Assembly (NCBI GenBank): GCA_030068075.1
Contig: CM057831.1
Span: 13,311,370-13,375,369 of the forward strand
DNA: 64,000 nt
Direction: 5' to 3'
Source of the DNA: Paguma larvata
Lineage: Eukaryota > Chordata > Mammalia > Carnivora > Viverridae
In this document: one piece after another, positions 45,254 through 54,660 of the stretch
Layout: each line of letters begins with the position of its first letter
Position numbering within the stretch: the stretch's first letter is position 1
Notes under the pieces: generated by a model
Databases searched by the model: none
What the model saw: the letters and a program-made list of their open reading frames with translations, nothing else
Told to the model about the DNA's origin: nothing
Made by a program: the position numbers and the translations under genes

Positions 45254-45660
45254 ACTTTTTTCAACTTCTCTCTTTATCACTACTTTTTGTCATTTTAATT
45301 ACTATGTGTGTTGGGGTGGACCTCCTTAGGTTGATTTTATTGGGCAATCTCTGGGCCTCCTGGATCTGGATTTGTTTCCTTCCTGGTTTCAGCTATTATT
45401 TCAATTAAATTTTCTGACCCCTTTCCCTTTCCTCTCTCCTCCTTCTGGGATCCCTATAATGTGAATGTCATTACACTTGATGGTGTCACAGAATTCTCAA
45501 AGTCTGTTCTCAATTTGCATAATTTTCCCCCTCTCACCTGTTCACCTTTATTACTTTCTATTACTCTGTCCTCCAGTGCGCTAATTCATTCCTCTGCTTC
45601 CTCTACCCTATTTATTCCATCTACTGTTTTTAATTTAATTTATTGTGTTCTTCACCTCTG

Positions 45661-45880
45661 ATTTTTTTTTTTTAATGTTTATTTTTGAGAGACACAGAGG
45701 GCAAGCAGGGGAGGAACAGAGAGAAAGGGAGACACAGAATCTAAAGCAGACTCCAGGCTCTGAGCTGTCAGCACAGAGCCCAACTCGGGGCTCGAACTCA
45801 CAAACTGCAAGATCATGACCTGAGCAGAAGTCCGACATATTTAAGCGACATATTTAAGCGACCAGGTACCCTGGTCCTTT
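45661..45880 (-). mobile_element. felid tRNA-Lys SINE, minus strand, with 5' duplication
   Basis: Tail at left, B-box GGCTCGAACTCAC. Near the head the 13-mer 'gacatatttaagc' is repeated in tandem (45833-45861), and the usual head sequence is altered to 'gaccaggtaccctgg'. Confidence 0.88.
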
Positions 45881-46273
45881 TTTTTTTCTTTTAAATCTCT
45901 TTTAAGAGTCTTACTGATATCCTTTATTCTCAAGTCCAGTGAGTATCTTTATGATCATTACTTTAAATTCTCTGTCAAGCTTATTACTTATGTCCATTTT
46001 GCCTCCTGCTGTGATTTGGGCCTGTCCTTTCATTTGGGACATATTCCTCTGTCTCCCTCATCTTGTCTCTCTGTGTCTGTTTCTCTGTTAGGAAAGTCTG
46101 CTACATTTCCTGTTCTTGAAATAATGGCTTTATGAAGAAGAGGTCCTGTAGTGCCCCGCAGTGCAGTGCCCGCCGTTTCTCAGAAGTCGGCATTTCAGAG
46201 TCTTGTCTATTTGTGTTTGCGCCCTGCTGTTATGTCCTGGCCACTTTTCCCTTCAGGCCACTAATTTGCAGAA

Positions 46274-46936
46274 GTGCTCTTGGCCTGTTGTGGGCTGTGC
46301 TTGGTCCCCAGGTGGGGTGTAGTGTGCAGTTTTAGCAAGGCGTGGGCTAGTCCTGCTTGTGAAATGAGACCTACTACCACAGCCAGGACCAGGGCCAGCC
46401 TGGGCAAATCTGCAAAGCGTGCATGTGCGTGGCATGCAGTTTTAACAAGGTATACCTCCAGCTTCTGCAGGGGCCTGCTGCCAGCACTGGGGCCCCACAA
46501 AAACGTGCAGGGAGTTGGCAAGGATTGCACCAGTGTCCTGGGGGAGGGGACCCACAGCACTGGGACTGAGGCAAATGTGACTGGAAAGGGCAGATCTGCC
46601 AGAGTGCAGGGTGCAGGCCTTGGTGGAAGCAACTTAGGTGTAACTGTTGACCCTGCGCTGGTTCCCACACGTGTCGGCATGTTTATGCTGGTGGCCAGGG
46701 GAGGGACACGGCACCTACCTGCTCCTTTGTTCCTGGTGAATTCTTTCCGCAATCTCTGCTCCTCTGGGACAGGCTCAAATATGAGTACACTCCCTTCCGA
46801 ATGTCCTAGGCATTTTCAAACCTGCTGCTTCAATGCTGTATCTCCAACCGCTGTTTGTTGTATTGTCTTTTTACGGGTGGGGACTCAGCTTCCTATCGCC
46901 CTCTGGGCTCTTCCAGAACAGCCTGCTCATTTTTAA
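46274..46936 (+). other. 220-codon open frame in the L1 5' UTR, antisense to L1
   Basis: One of the longest frames in the window, lying in the CpG-containing 5' UTR of L1 copy A on the strand opposite to L1. A 163-codon frame overlaps on the other strand. No domain or splice context is recognised. L1 5' UTRs of some mammals carry an antisense promoter and short antisense frames, so chance or such a frame are the two readings. I favour chance. Confidence 0.25.
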
Positions 46937-47952
46937 AACTCCAGGTCTTAAGTCATATTGGCTGTAAGAACTCATGAAATTCAGCCCCTCTGGTTTTCAA
47001 AAGCCAAATGTTATGGCAATTTGTCTTCCCCTGGCAGGCGCCCCCACACCAACAGTCTCTCTTCACTCGCTGCATCCATGAGTCCCTCCCTCCCTCCCAT
47101 GGCTATCAGGTCCTTTCAGCTCCCTATCATGACTCTGCCCTTTGTTCCCGTCCTAAATATGGTGTCTCTGTATTTAGTTGTGGAGTTTGTTCTCCCAGTA
47201 TGTCATTTTCTGTGTTATTTACACAAATGTGGGTGTTACGTAGTTGTATCCGTGGAACAAGGTGAGCTTTGGGTCCTCCTATCCTGCCATCATCCCAGCC
47301 ATCTTTTTCTCCAGATTTAAGTGAACTGTTTCTCTTAAGCTGGCTTATAAGTAATAAGTAGTAAAACACACCTTAGAACAAATTGAAACACTCCTCTTTT
47401 CTCCCTAACTGAACTCTCAAAACTTAAGACTTTCAAGTAAGTATTCCTATTATTTTTATGGCAATATATTTATTTGCATAAGCTCAATGAGAGTACGTTC
47501 TCCTTATGACGGGACGTAGTTGGAAAGGCAGCTTTGACTGGAATGTCATTTAAGAGAGATATGCACAGATTTAGATATCACCAAGCAGCTTTTAAAAACT
47601 AAGATTTATGGAGCCAGTGGAGCTCCTTGGAAATATTAGCCTGGTACCTTTCATTACAGAGTTCCTAGCAATTTAACCAGGTGAATAAAAGTCCCCTCCT
47701 GTCAGGTGCAGAAACCTCAAAATATATGAAGGACCTCAAAGAGATGAATTCACCCAAATCCACTGGTATTGTAGGCAAATTCTGATGGGAAGTATTGGCT
47801 TGGCTTCTAGCCATGAGATGCTGTTAAAACTTCAGTCTAGAGATTCCTTATTGAAAGTTCCAGCAAAGCAGGGTTTAAAAAGTCTGTATGGTCGGCCACT
47901 ATTCTTGCTACATTTATGTAAACACTCAGACCACGGTTGCTGCTGCTGTTGT

Positions 47953-48228
47953 TTTAGGATTTTATTTTTAAGTAATCTGAGCCCCACGTTGGGTATAGAA
48001 ACACATGACCTTGAGATCAAGAGTTGTACACTCAGGCTGCCTGGGTGGCTCAGTTAAGTATCTGACTTGCGACCTCACACTAGTGAGGTGGACTGCTGCA
48101 TCGGGCCCTGCACCAAGTATGGAGCCTGGTTGGGGTTCTCTATCTCCCTCTCTCTCTGCCCCTCAAATAAATAAACTAAAAAAAAAAAGGTCGTATGGTC
48201 TACTGACTGAGCCAGCCAGGTGACCCCC
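47953..48228 (-). mobile_element. minus-strand SINE split by a plus-strand SINE
   Basis: Left part 47953-48028 ('ttttatttttaagtaatctg', 'gaccttgagatcaagagttg') and right part 48190-48228 ('ctgactgagccagccagg') together read as one minus-strand SINE. A second SINE sits between them. Confidence 0.8.
48030..48189 (+). mobile_element. felid tRNA-Lys SINE nested in a minus-strand SINE
   Basis: Head AGGCTGCCTGGGTGGCTCAG, shortened middle, AATAAATAAAC and A tail. Confidence 0.9.
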
Positions 48229-50851
48229 CTACACACTTTTTTTTAAACTAGACTTATTTTGCAAACAAACGAGTGTTAACTTAGCTATCTTCTGTGTGAA
48301 AAAAGGGGGGGCAGTTAGAGAAAATACTTCAATAACACATCTTTGTAGTTATTAGATTTTAATGCTACTCATTGTAACTTGAACTAGATCCTAATTTCTC
48401 CTAATATCCTCTAATGTCTGGCTACAACTCTCCAAGCTAACATTTTTATTTTTTTCCTATCTTTCTGACTTCAAATCATTTGAGAACCAAAACTGCTCTT
48501 TTTCCTAAAGCCCTGTGAACTAAGTATAAATGACTTGATGCAAACTTCAGAGAAATCATCATAGTACCTCGTATGTAGAAAATGGAAATGCCTATATTTA
48601 ATACCTGATTACTTGAACCAGAATACATCTGCTTTACTGCCTCCTGAAGTGAGTTTGACTTATTGTCAGGACCAAGAGACTAATTCAAAAAATGAGCTGG
48701 TTAAGTGGTTTCAAGTTGTATCTTTTTTATTTTTAATCCGTTTATAATTAAGTAATACAATTAATTGTATTAAATCTGTACATTGCTATGGGTATCATGG
48801 ACATTTAAACAATAATCTCCCCATTCATGACCATGGAATATATTTCGTTTGTATTCAATTTGTTACATGTTTTATAGTTTTCAGAGAACAGGTCTTTTAC
48901 CTCTTTGGTTGAGTTTATTACCATGCATTCTATTTTTGGTGCAACAGTAAATACGATCATTTTCATAATTTTTCTTCTGCTTAATTATCAGTGTATGGAA
49001 ATGTAACAGATTTCTTTACACTGATTTATGTATCCTGTGACCTGACCAAATTATCAGTTCTAGCAGTTTGTTGGTGAATGTTTTAGAATTTTCTATATAT
49101 AGTATCATGTCTTCTGCAACTAGTGAAAGTAACTTCTCTGCTGATTCCTTTTATTTTCTTGTCTGACTGCTGTGGGTAGGACTTTCAGTACTATGTTGAA
49201 TAAAAGTGGTAAGGATGGACATCCCTTTTTAGAGGGAAAACTTTCAGTTTGTCACCAGTGAGTAGGATGTTAGCTGTGGGTTCTTCCACAAATGGCCTTT
49301 ATTATGTTGAGGTATATTCCCTCTAAACCTCTGAATTTTTTTTGTGGATGTTGTACTTTGTCAAATGCTTTTTCTACATATATTGAAACAATTACATGGT
49401 TTTTATCTTTTCTCTTGTTGATATATCACATTGGTTTCAATAATGGACCACATTCCATCTCTGGAAAAAACTCCACTTGATTGTGGTGAATTTTTAAAAT
49501 GTGTTATTGGATTTGGTTTGCTAATAGTTGGTTGAGGGTTTTTGTATCTATGTTCATCAGAGATCTTGGCCTGTAGTTCTTTTCTTGTGGTGTCCTTTTC
49601 TGGTTTTGATATCAGAATAATGCTGGCCTTATAGATTGAATTTAGAAGTTATCTAAATCTCTTTTATTTTTTGGAATAGTTTAAAAAGAATAGGTATTAA
49701 CTATTCTTTAAATGGTAGAATTCACTGGAGAAGCTTTCTGGTCCTGGACTTTTGGGAGCTTTTTGTTTACTGATTCAATCATTGTCAGAAACTGGTAAAT
49801 TTTCTATTCCTGATTCATTTTTGAGAGGTTCTGTTTCTAGAAATGTACCTATTTCTTCTAGGTTGTCCAATTTGTCATATAATTTTTCATAATAATTAAA
49901 ATCCTTTGTATTTCTGTGGTGTTGATCTTTCATTTCTGATTTGAGTGTTTTTTTCCCTAATGAAACTGTCTAAAGGTTTATCAATTTTGTTGATCTGGTC
50001 TATTGTATTTCTGCTCTAATCTTTATTTCCTTCTTTCCACTGGCCTTGGACTTTGTTCTTCAAGCTCCTTTTAGGTCTAAGGTTAGGTTGTGTTTGAGAT
50101 TTTTCTTGCTTCTTGAGCGTAGGCCTGAATTGCTATAATCTTCCCTTTCTACTGCATCCCAAAGATTTTGGGACTGTTGTGTTTTCATTTTTGATTTCTT
50201 GGTTGACCCATTCAGTGTTTAGTAACATGTTATTTAACCTCCATATATTTGTGTTCTTTCCAGGTTTTCTCTTGTGATTGATTTCTGGTTTAATCCCATT
50301 GTGGCTGGAAGAGACGTACTGTATGACTTTAATCTTGAATTTGTGGAGACTTATGGCCTAATGTGTGAACTATTCTGGAGAATGTTCCATGTGCACTTGT
50401 AAAGAATGTGTATTCCACCGTTTTAGCATGGAATGTTCTGAATATATCCGTATCTGGTCCAATCATTAAGAGCTATGTTTCCTTGTTGATTTTCCTGCCT
50501 GGATGATCTGTCCATTAATGTAAGTAGGGCTATTGTATTACTATTAATTTCTTCCTTATGTCTGTTAATAGTTGCCTGATGTTTTTGGTGCTTCCATGTT
50601 TGGTGCATAAATATTTACTGTTGTTATATCTTCTTGTTGGATTGTTCCTCTTATTATATAGTGTCCTTCTTTGTCTCTTGTTACAGTCTTTGCTTTAAAG
50701 TCTATTTTGTCTAAGTATTGCTATCCCAGTTTTCTTTTTACTTCCATCTGCATCATAAATTCTTTTCCATCTTTTTCAGTCTGTGTCTTTAGATCTGAAA
50801 GGAGTCTCAGAGACAGCATACAGATGGGCCTTTTTTATCCATTCAGTCACC

Positions 50852-51718
50852 CTATGTCATTTGATTGGAGTAATTAGTCCATTTACACTCAAAGTAATCT
50901 TTGTTTGGGAAGACCTTTATCTCTCCTTCCATTCTGAATGACAGGCTGGCTGGATAAAGGATTCTTGCCTGCATATCCTTTCTGTTCATCACATTGAAGA
51001 TTTCCTGCCATTCCTTTCTGGCTTGCCAAGTTTCTGTAGAGAAGTCTGCTACTACCCTAATGTGTCTGCCTTTGTATGTCAAGGCCCGTTTATCCCTAGC
51101 TGCTTTCAGAATTCTCTCTTTGTCTTTGTATTTCCCCAGCTTCACTATGATGTGTCGTGCTGAGGGTCTATTTGGGTTACGTCTAAGGGGGGTTCTCTGT
51201 GCCTCTTGGATTTCAATGTCCCTTTCCTTCTTCATGTTGGGGAAGTTCTGAGCGATGATTTGTTCAAGTACCCCTTCGACTCCTTTCTCTCGCTCTTCTT
51301 CCTCTGGAATTCCTATAATACGGATATTATTCCGTTTGATTGCATCACGAATTCTCCTTTCTTGTTCCTGAATCCGTTTCTCTCTCTTTTTCTCTGCTTC
51401 CTCTTTTACCGTTTTATCTTCCAATTCACTTTTTCTCTCTTCTTCTATCTTTCCAATTTGCACTGTGGCTGCCTCCGATTTGTTTTGCCCCTCATTTAAA
51501 GCATTTTTTGATTCCTCTAGATTGTTTTTTAGGACCCTGATCCCTGCCTGGAGGGCCCTCCTGCTTTCTTCTATGCTTTTTTCAAGCCCAGCGAGTATTT
51601 TTATGTATATCATTCTATATTCTTGTTCAGTTAAGTTGCTTATGTCTGCTTTCATCATTTCTTGTGCTGTCACTATTTCCTGTACATTCTTTTGAGGGAA
51701 GTTCTTCCTTTTGGTCAT
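50852..51718 (-). CDS. L1 ORF1 protein, open 288-codon frame
   Basis: L1 ORF1p is an RNA-binding, trimer-forming chaperone that packages L1 RNA in the cytoplasm for retrotransposition. The frame starts MTKRKNFPQKNVQEIV. Residues about 40-130 are Lys/Glu-rich and form a coiled coil. The RRM starts at NNIRIIGIPEEEE (about 134), and the C-terminal domain includes SARHIIVKLGKYKDKERI and LYPASLSFRMEGEIKVFP. Residues 1-272 come from the inserted L1. The last 16 (KDYFECKWTNYSNQMT) are read from the target duplication and the host L1, replacing the natural C-terminus. No stop or frameshift within the ORF1 part, unlike every other long L1 frame here, so the insertion is young. The L1 5' UTR present (207 bp) is short, and no ORF2 follows, so autonomous activity is impossible. 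Expression is unknown. Confidence 0.85.
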   Translation of the reverse strand: MTKRKNFPQKNVQEIVTAQEMMKADISNLTEQEYRMIYIKILAGLEKSIEESRRALQAGIRVLKNNLEESKNALNEGQNKSEAATVQIGKIEEERKSELEDKTVKEEAEKKREKRIQEQERRIRDAIKRNNIRIIGIPEEEEREKGVEGVLEQIIAQNFPNMKKERDIEIQEAQRTPLRRNPNRPSARHIIVKLGKYKDKERILKAARDKRALTYKGRHIRVVADFSTETWQARKEWQEIFNVMNRKDMQARILYPASLSFRMEGEIKVFPNKDYFECKWTNYSNQMT

Positions 51719-51925
51719 TTTGGCTAGGTGTGTATTGGTTTATTTCCTAGGTCTCCTCTGTCTCCCAGGATTTTCTGGATTTCACGTTCTCTTCCCCGTA
51801 GCCTCCAACTCCTCTTCCTGCAGATCTCTGGGATTTGCGAGTCGCGCGGTTTCAGTCCTTCTTAGTTTGAAAGACACGGGAGACCACCGGGTCCCCCTGC
51901 TCCTTGGCCACGTTGGCCCCTCCTT
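50903..51925 (-). mobile_element. 5'-complete, 3'-truncated L1 (ORF1-only) insertion
   Basis: A 1023-bp insert with L1 5' UTR (51719-51925) and ORF1 (to 50903), lacking the ORF1 C-terminus, ORF2, 3' UTR and poly-A. It is flanked by a perfect 14-bp duplication, tcaaagtaatcttt, at 50889-50902 and 51926-51939. The host L1 reads continuously when the insert and one repeat copy are removed. Confidence 0.87.
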
Positions 51926-52597
51926 TCAAAGTAATCTTTAATATGTATGTCCTTATTGCTATTTTGTTACTTGCTTTATGGCTATTGTGCAATTCTTCTC
52001 TGTTCCTTTCTTCTCTTGCTCTTCGGTGGTGGTTTGATGCCTTTCTTTAGTGATCTGCAAAAAAACCAGGAAAGAATCCAAGCACCTCTATTACAGGTTT
52101 TTGAACTGTGGTTAACATCCCATGCAGATAGCAGTCTATGTTGGTTGATGGTTAAGTCTGAACCCCTTCTAAAAGCACCACATTTTTATTCCCTTACCCT
52201 CCCCCATGCTTTATGTACGTCATACTTTACATTCTTTGTGAATCCCTTTACTGACTTTTTAATAGATCTAATTGATTTTACTGTTTTTGTGCTTTAACCT
52301 CTGTACTGGTTTTATGAGAAATCTTTTCCTTTCCTAAGAAAAGGATTATGGCCTGCCTTTCTACTCAAAGAATTCCCTTTAGTGTTTCCTGTAGGCCTGA
52401 TTTAGCAGTCATGAACTTCTTTAGCTTTTATTTGAGAAATTCTTTATCTCTCCTCCTATTCTGAATGATAGTCTTGCTGGTTACCGGTTTTTTCTTTCAG
52501 CACTTCGAATATATCTTGCCACTCCCTTCTGACCTGCAAAGTTTCTGCTGAAAAATCTGATAGCCTTATGGAGTTTCCTGGGTATGTGTCTGTGTGT

Positions 52598-52685
52598 TTA
52601 GGTAGGCTCCATGGCTCAATGAGGGGCTTGAACTAACAACCCTGAGATCAAGAGTTGGATGCTCCATCAACTGAGGTACCCCTAT
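52598..52685 (-). mobile_element. partial felid SINE, minus strand
   Basis: 'ggctccatggctcaatgagg', 'ggcttgaactaacaaccctg' and 'gagttggatgctccatcaac' are the antisense SINE body. The CT-rich tail is missing. 'atgcaggtacccct' follows as a small repeat of the head. Confidence 0.65.
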
Positions 52686-54177
52686 GCAGGTACCCCTATG
52701 TTTCCCTTGTAAGTAATTGTTTTTTCTCTTGCTGCTTTTTGCCATTTTAAGTGTCTTGATGTGGACCCTCCTTAGGTTGATATCCGGTGGCTCTCTGTGC
52801 CTCCTGGATCTAGATTTCTGAGTCATTCCCCAGATTAGAGGTTTTCAGATACTTTATTAAATTATTGCCCCGTTTTTTCTCTCTTCTCCTTCTGGGCTCC
52901 CTATAATGTGAATGTTACTACACTTGATGGTGTTGCTGAGTTCTCTCAGCCTAGTCTCATTTCTTTGTCTTTTTCCTGTTCAGCTTGCTCTCCATTACTG
53001 TCTTCTGCTTCCTCCAGTCTACTATTTATTCACTCTACTGTATTTTTAACTTCAAGATTCTTCATCTCTGGTGGTGGGTTTTTTTTTTTAATATTTTCTA
53101 TCTTTGCTGGAGGGCTAATAGAGATCTTTCAATCTTCTAGTAAGTATCGTTAGGACAATTTGAATTCGGTTTTTGTCCTGTTGTTTCATTTGAGACATAA
53201 TTCCTATCTCCTTATTTTGTCTAATTCTGCTTCTATGTCTCCTGATCTTAAAAGTAGTGGCTTTATGAAGAGACCTTGAAATGCCCTGTAGTACAATGTC
53301 TCCTCTTCACTAGAACCTGGTGCTTCAGAGGTGTCTCCTACCTGTGTTGCATGCGCCCTACTGCTGTGGTCAAGCCACGTGGGCCTTCAGTCCAGTTGGC
53401 TGCAATGGCCCTCTTCGCCTATGGTCACATGGTAATCCCTGTGCTGTTAAGGAGTCAGTTTGGGTTCAGTTGGGCCAGACTGGATCCTTGACTTCAGCCC
53501 CTTTGCTGGAGCTGTGGTTACACTGAACTATAGGGCTCTCCCTAAGTTGTCCCCAAGAGGCTTTCACTGGTGGGCAGGGTCAGCAATCAGGGCAGATGTC
53601 TACCCCAGTCTCCTGTTGGGGTGGCAGTGACCCTGACCTACTGGGTTCTCTGTGCTGCCCTCTGTGAGGTTTCTGTTGGTGGGGCCGTCAGGCAGAGTGG
53701 ATGTCTGCCCACAGCCCCCTGCTGGGGCTGCCCTTGAACTGCTGTGTGTGGTTCTCTTCTCTCCCCAGGGCAAGTGTCACTTTGGAGGGGTCCTGGCCCC
53801 CTGCTGAAGCTGCTTGTGTGATGAGACCCTTGTGGGTCCACTTTGGAGGACCTCGTGTGGAGTGAAGCAGATGGGATGGGGCAGTCTACAGCAGAACGCA
53901 GGGGCAACATTCAAGAAGTTAAGCCACTCTGGTTTTTAAAGCCAAATGAGGACTTGTCTTCCCAGTGCAGGTACCCCTGTGGCTGGGGTGCCTGGTGTGG
54001 GGTCTGCTCCATGCTCATGGTATCCCTTCTGTTTGGGGTTAGAGTTACAGATTAGTTTGGTTCCTGCCTGCGTCTCCACCCTTCCTACCATTTTCAATGT
54101 GGCCTCTTTATGATTTTTCTGGGTTATACTGCTGTGGCTCTTCCCTAGGTGTATCTGCTACCAGCTCAAATTTTAAT

Positions 54178-54660
54178 GTGTGAAACTTCAGAGGAGGTAA
54201 CAGGCCCTAGGCAGGCTGTCCCAAGATGACCCACTTTGCCTTCAGCTCAGAATCACCTTTAGGCCAATCAAGACCCTGTGGGCTCAAGAGAAATCTTTGC
54301 TCCTCCCTTAACTACACAGGACTCTAAATTGGCAGTCTTCCCAGAACAAGGGTGATCAGCAGAGATGAATTTTATCTGAGTGAGCCATCTATCTGGCAGG
54401 GCAAACATCTAATCACCAAACTGCTCTTATCATCTTGTGAAGTGCAACCCTTCCTCTGAAATCCCAGACCCCCACCCTTTTCTCCTTACTTCAGGATGAC
54501 CTATATACTTCTTGTTGCCGGTCTCTGGAATTTCCAGGTCTGGGAAGGTTCCCCATGTGTATGCTATTAATTTAGATTTTCTCCGATTTTCTTTTTTGGT
54601 CAACTTGATTCTTAGTCCACCCAGGACCTTCAAGCGGACAGGACTTCTTGCTCCCTGACA
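54178..54660 (+). repeat. second-family LTR, another copy
   Basis: Aligns with 32706-33113. Starts TGTGAAACTTCAGAGG and ends CTCCCTGACA, directly against the 5' end of L1 copy B. No retroviral internal sequence is recognisable on its right, so it may be solo or the remaining LTR of an element broken by the L1. Confidence 0.65.

Larger units (their letters stand above)
40456..47310 (-). mobile_element. near full-length L1, minus strand (copy A)
   Basis: About 6.9 kb including insertions. From right to left it holds a 5' UTR (about 46100-47310, GC-richer), a decayed ORF1 region (about 44600-46070), an AT/TG microsatellite (44160-44418), ORF2 (about 40700-44150) and a poly-A seen as T's at 40458-40473. 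ORF2 is broken; the longest RT piece is 42381-42632, containing [10 protein letters not shown]. The catalytic FADD reads LVNH at about 42215-42235. Inserted into it are a solo LTR (43283-43614) and SINEs at 45061-45253 and 45661-45880. Confidence 0.9.
47320..48724 (+). repeat. diverged retroviral-like segment related to the provirus 3' internal region
   Basis: Related to about 31000-31700 of the provirus: 'gcataagctcaatgagag' against 'gcataagttcaataagaac', 'ctttgactggaatgtca' against 'ctttgactggaatgtcc', and shared tails around 'ttagagaaaatacttcaata'. No LTR adjoins it on the left, where L1 copy A ends. A nested SINE pair lies inside. Confidence 0.6.
48725..54177 (-). mobile_element. long L1, minus strand (copy B), 3' end missing
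   Basis: Reads ORF2 (48725-50880), inter-ORF/ORF1-like sequence (51940-53160) and 5' UTR (about 53240-54177). It lacks its 3' UTR and poly-A: the left end begins in mid ORF2, at the point equivalent to about 41870 of copy A, so its 3' third was deleted. The RT active site reads VAED (49100-49130) instead of FADD. A separate L1 ORF1 insertion (50903-51925) interrupts it with a 14-bp target duplication. Confidence 0.88.

Noticed and set aside
53276..54055. Frames in the GC-richer block (53276-53526, 53638-53910, 53843-54055) as a possible gene
   Set aside because: The block is the 5' UTR of L1 copy B and is similar in kind to that of copy A at 46.1-47.3 kb. The frames overlap on both strands.
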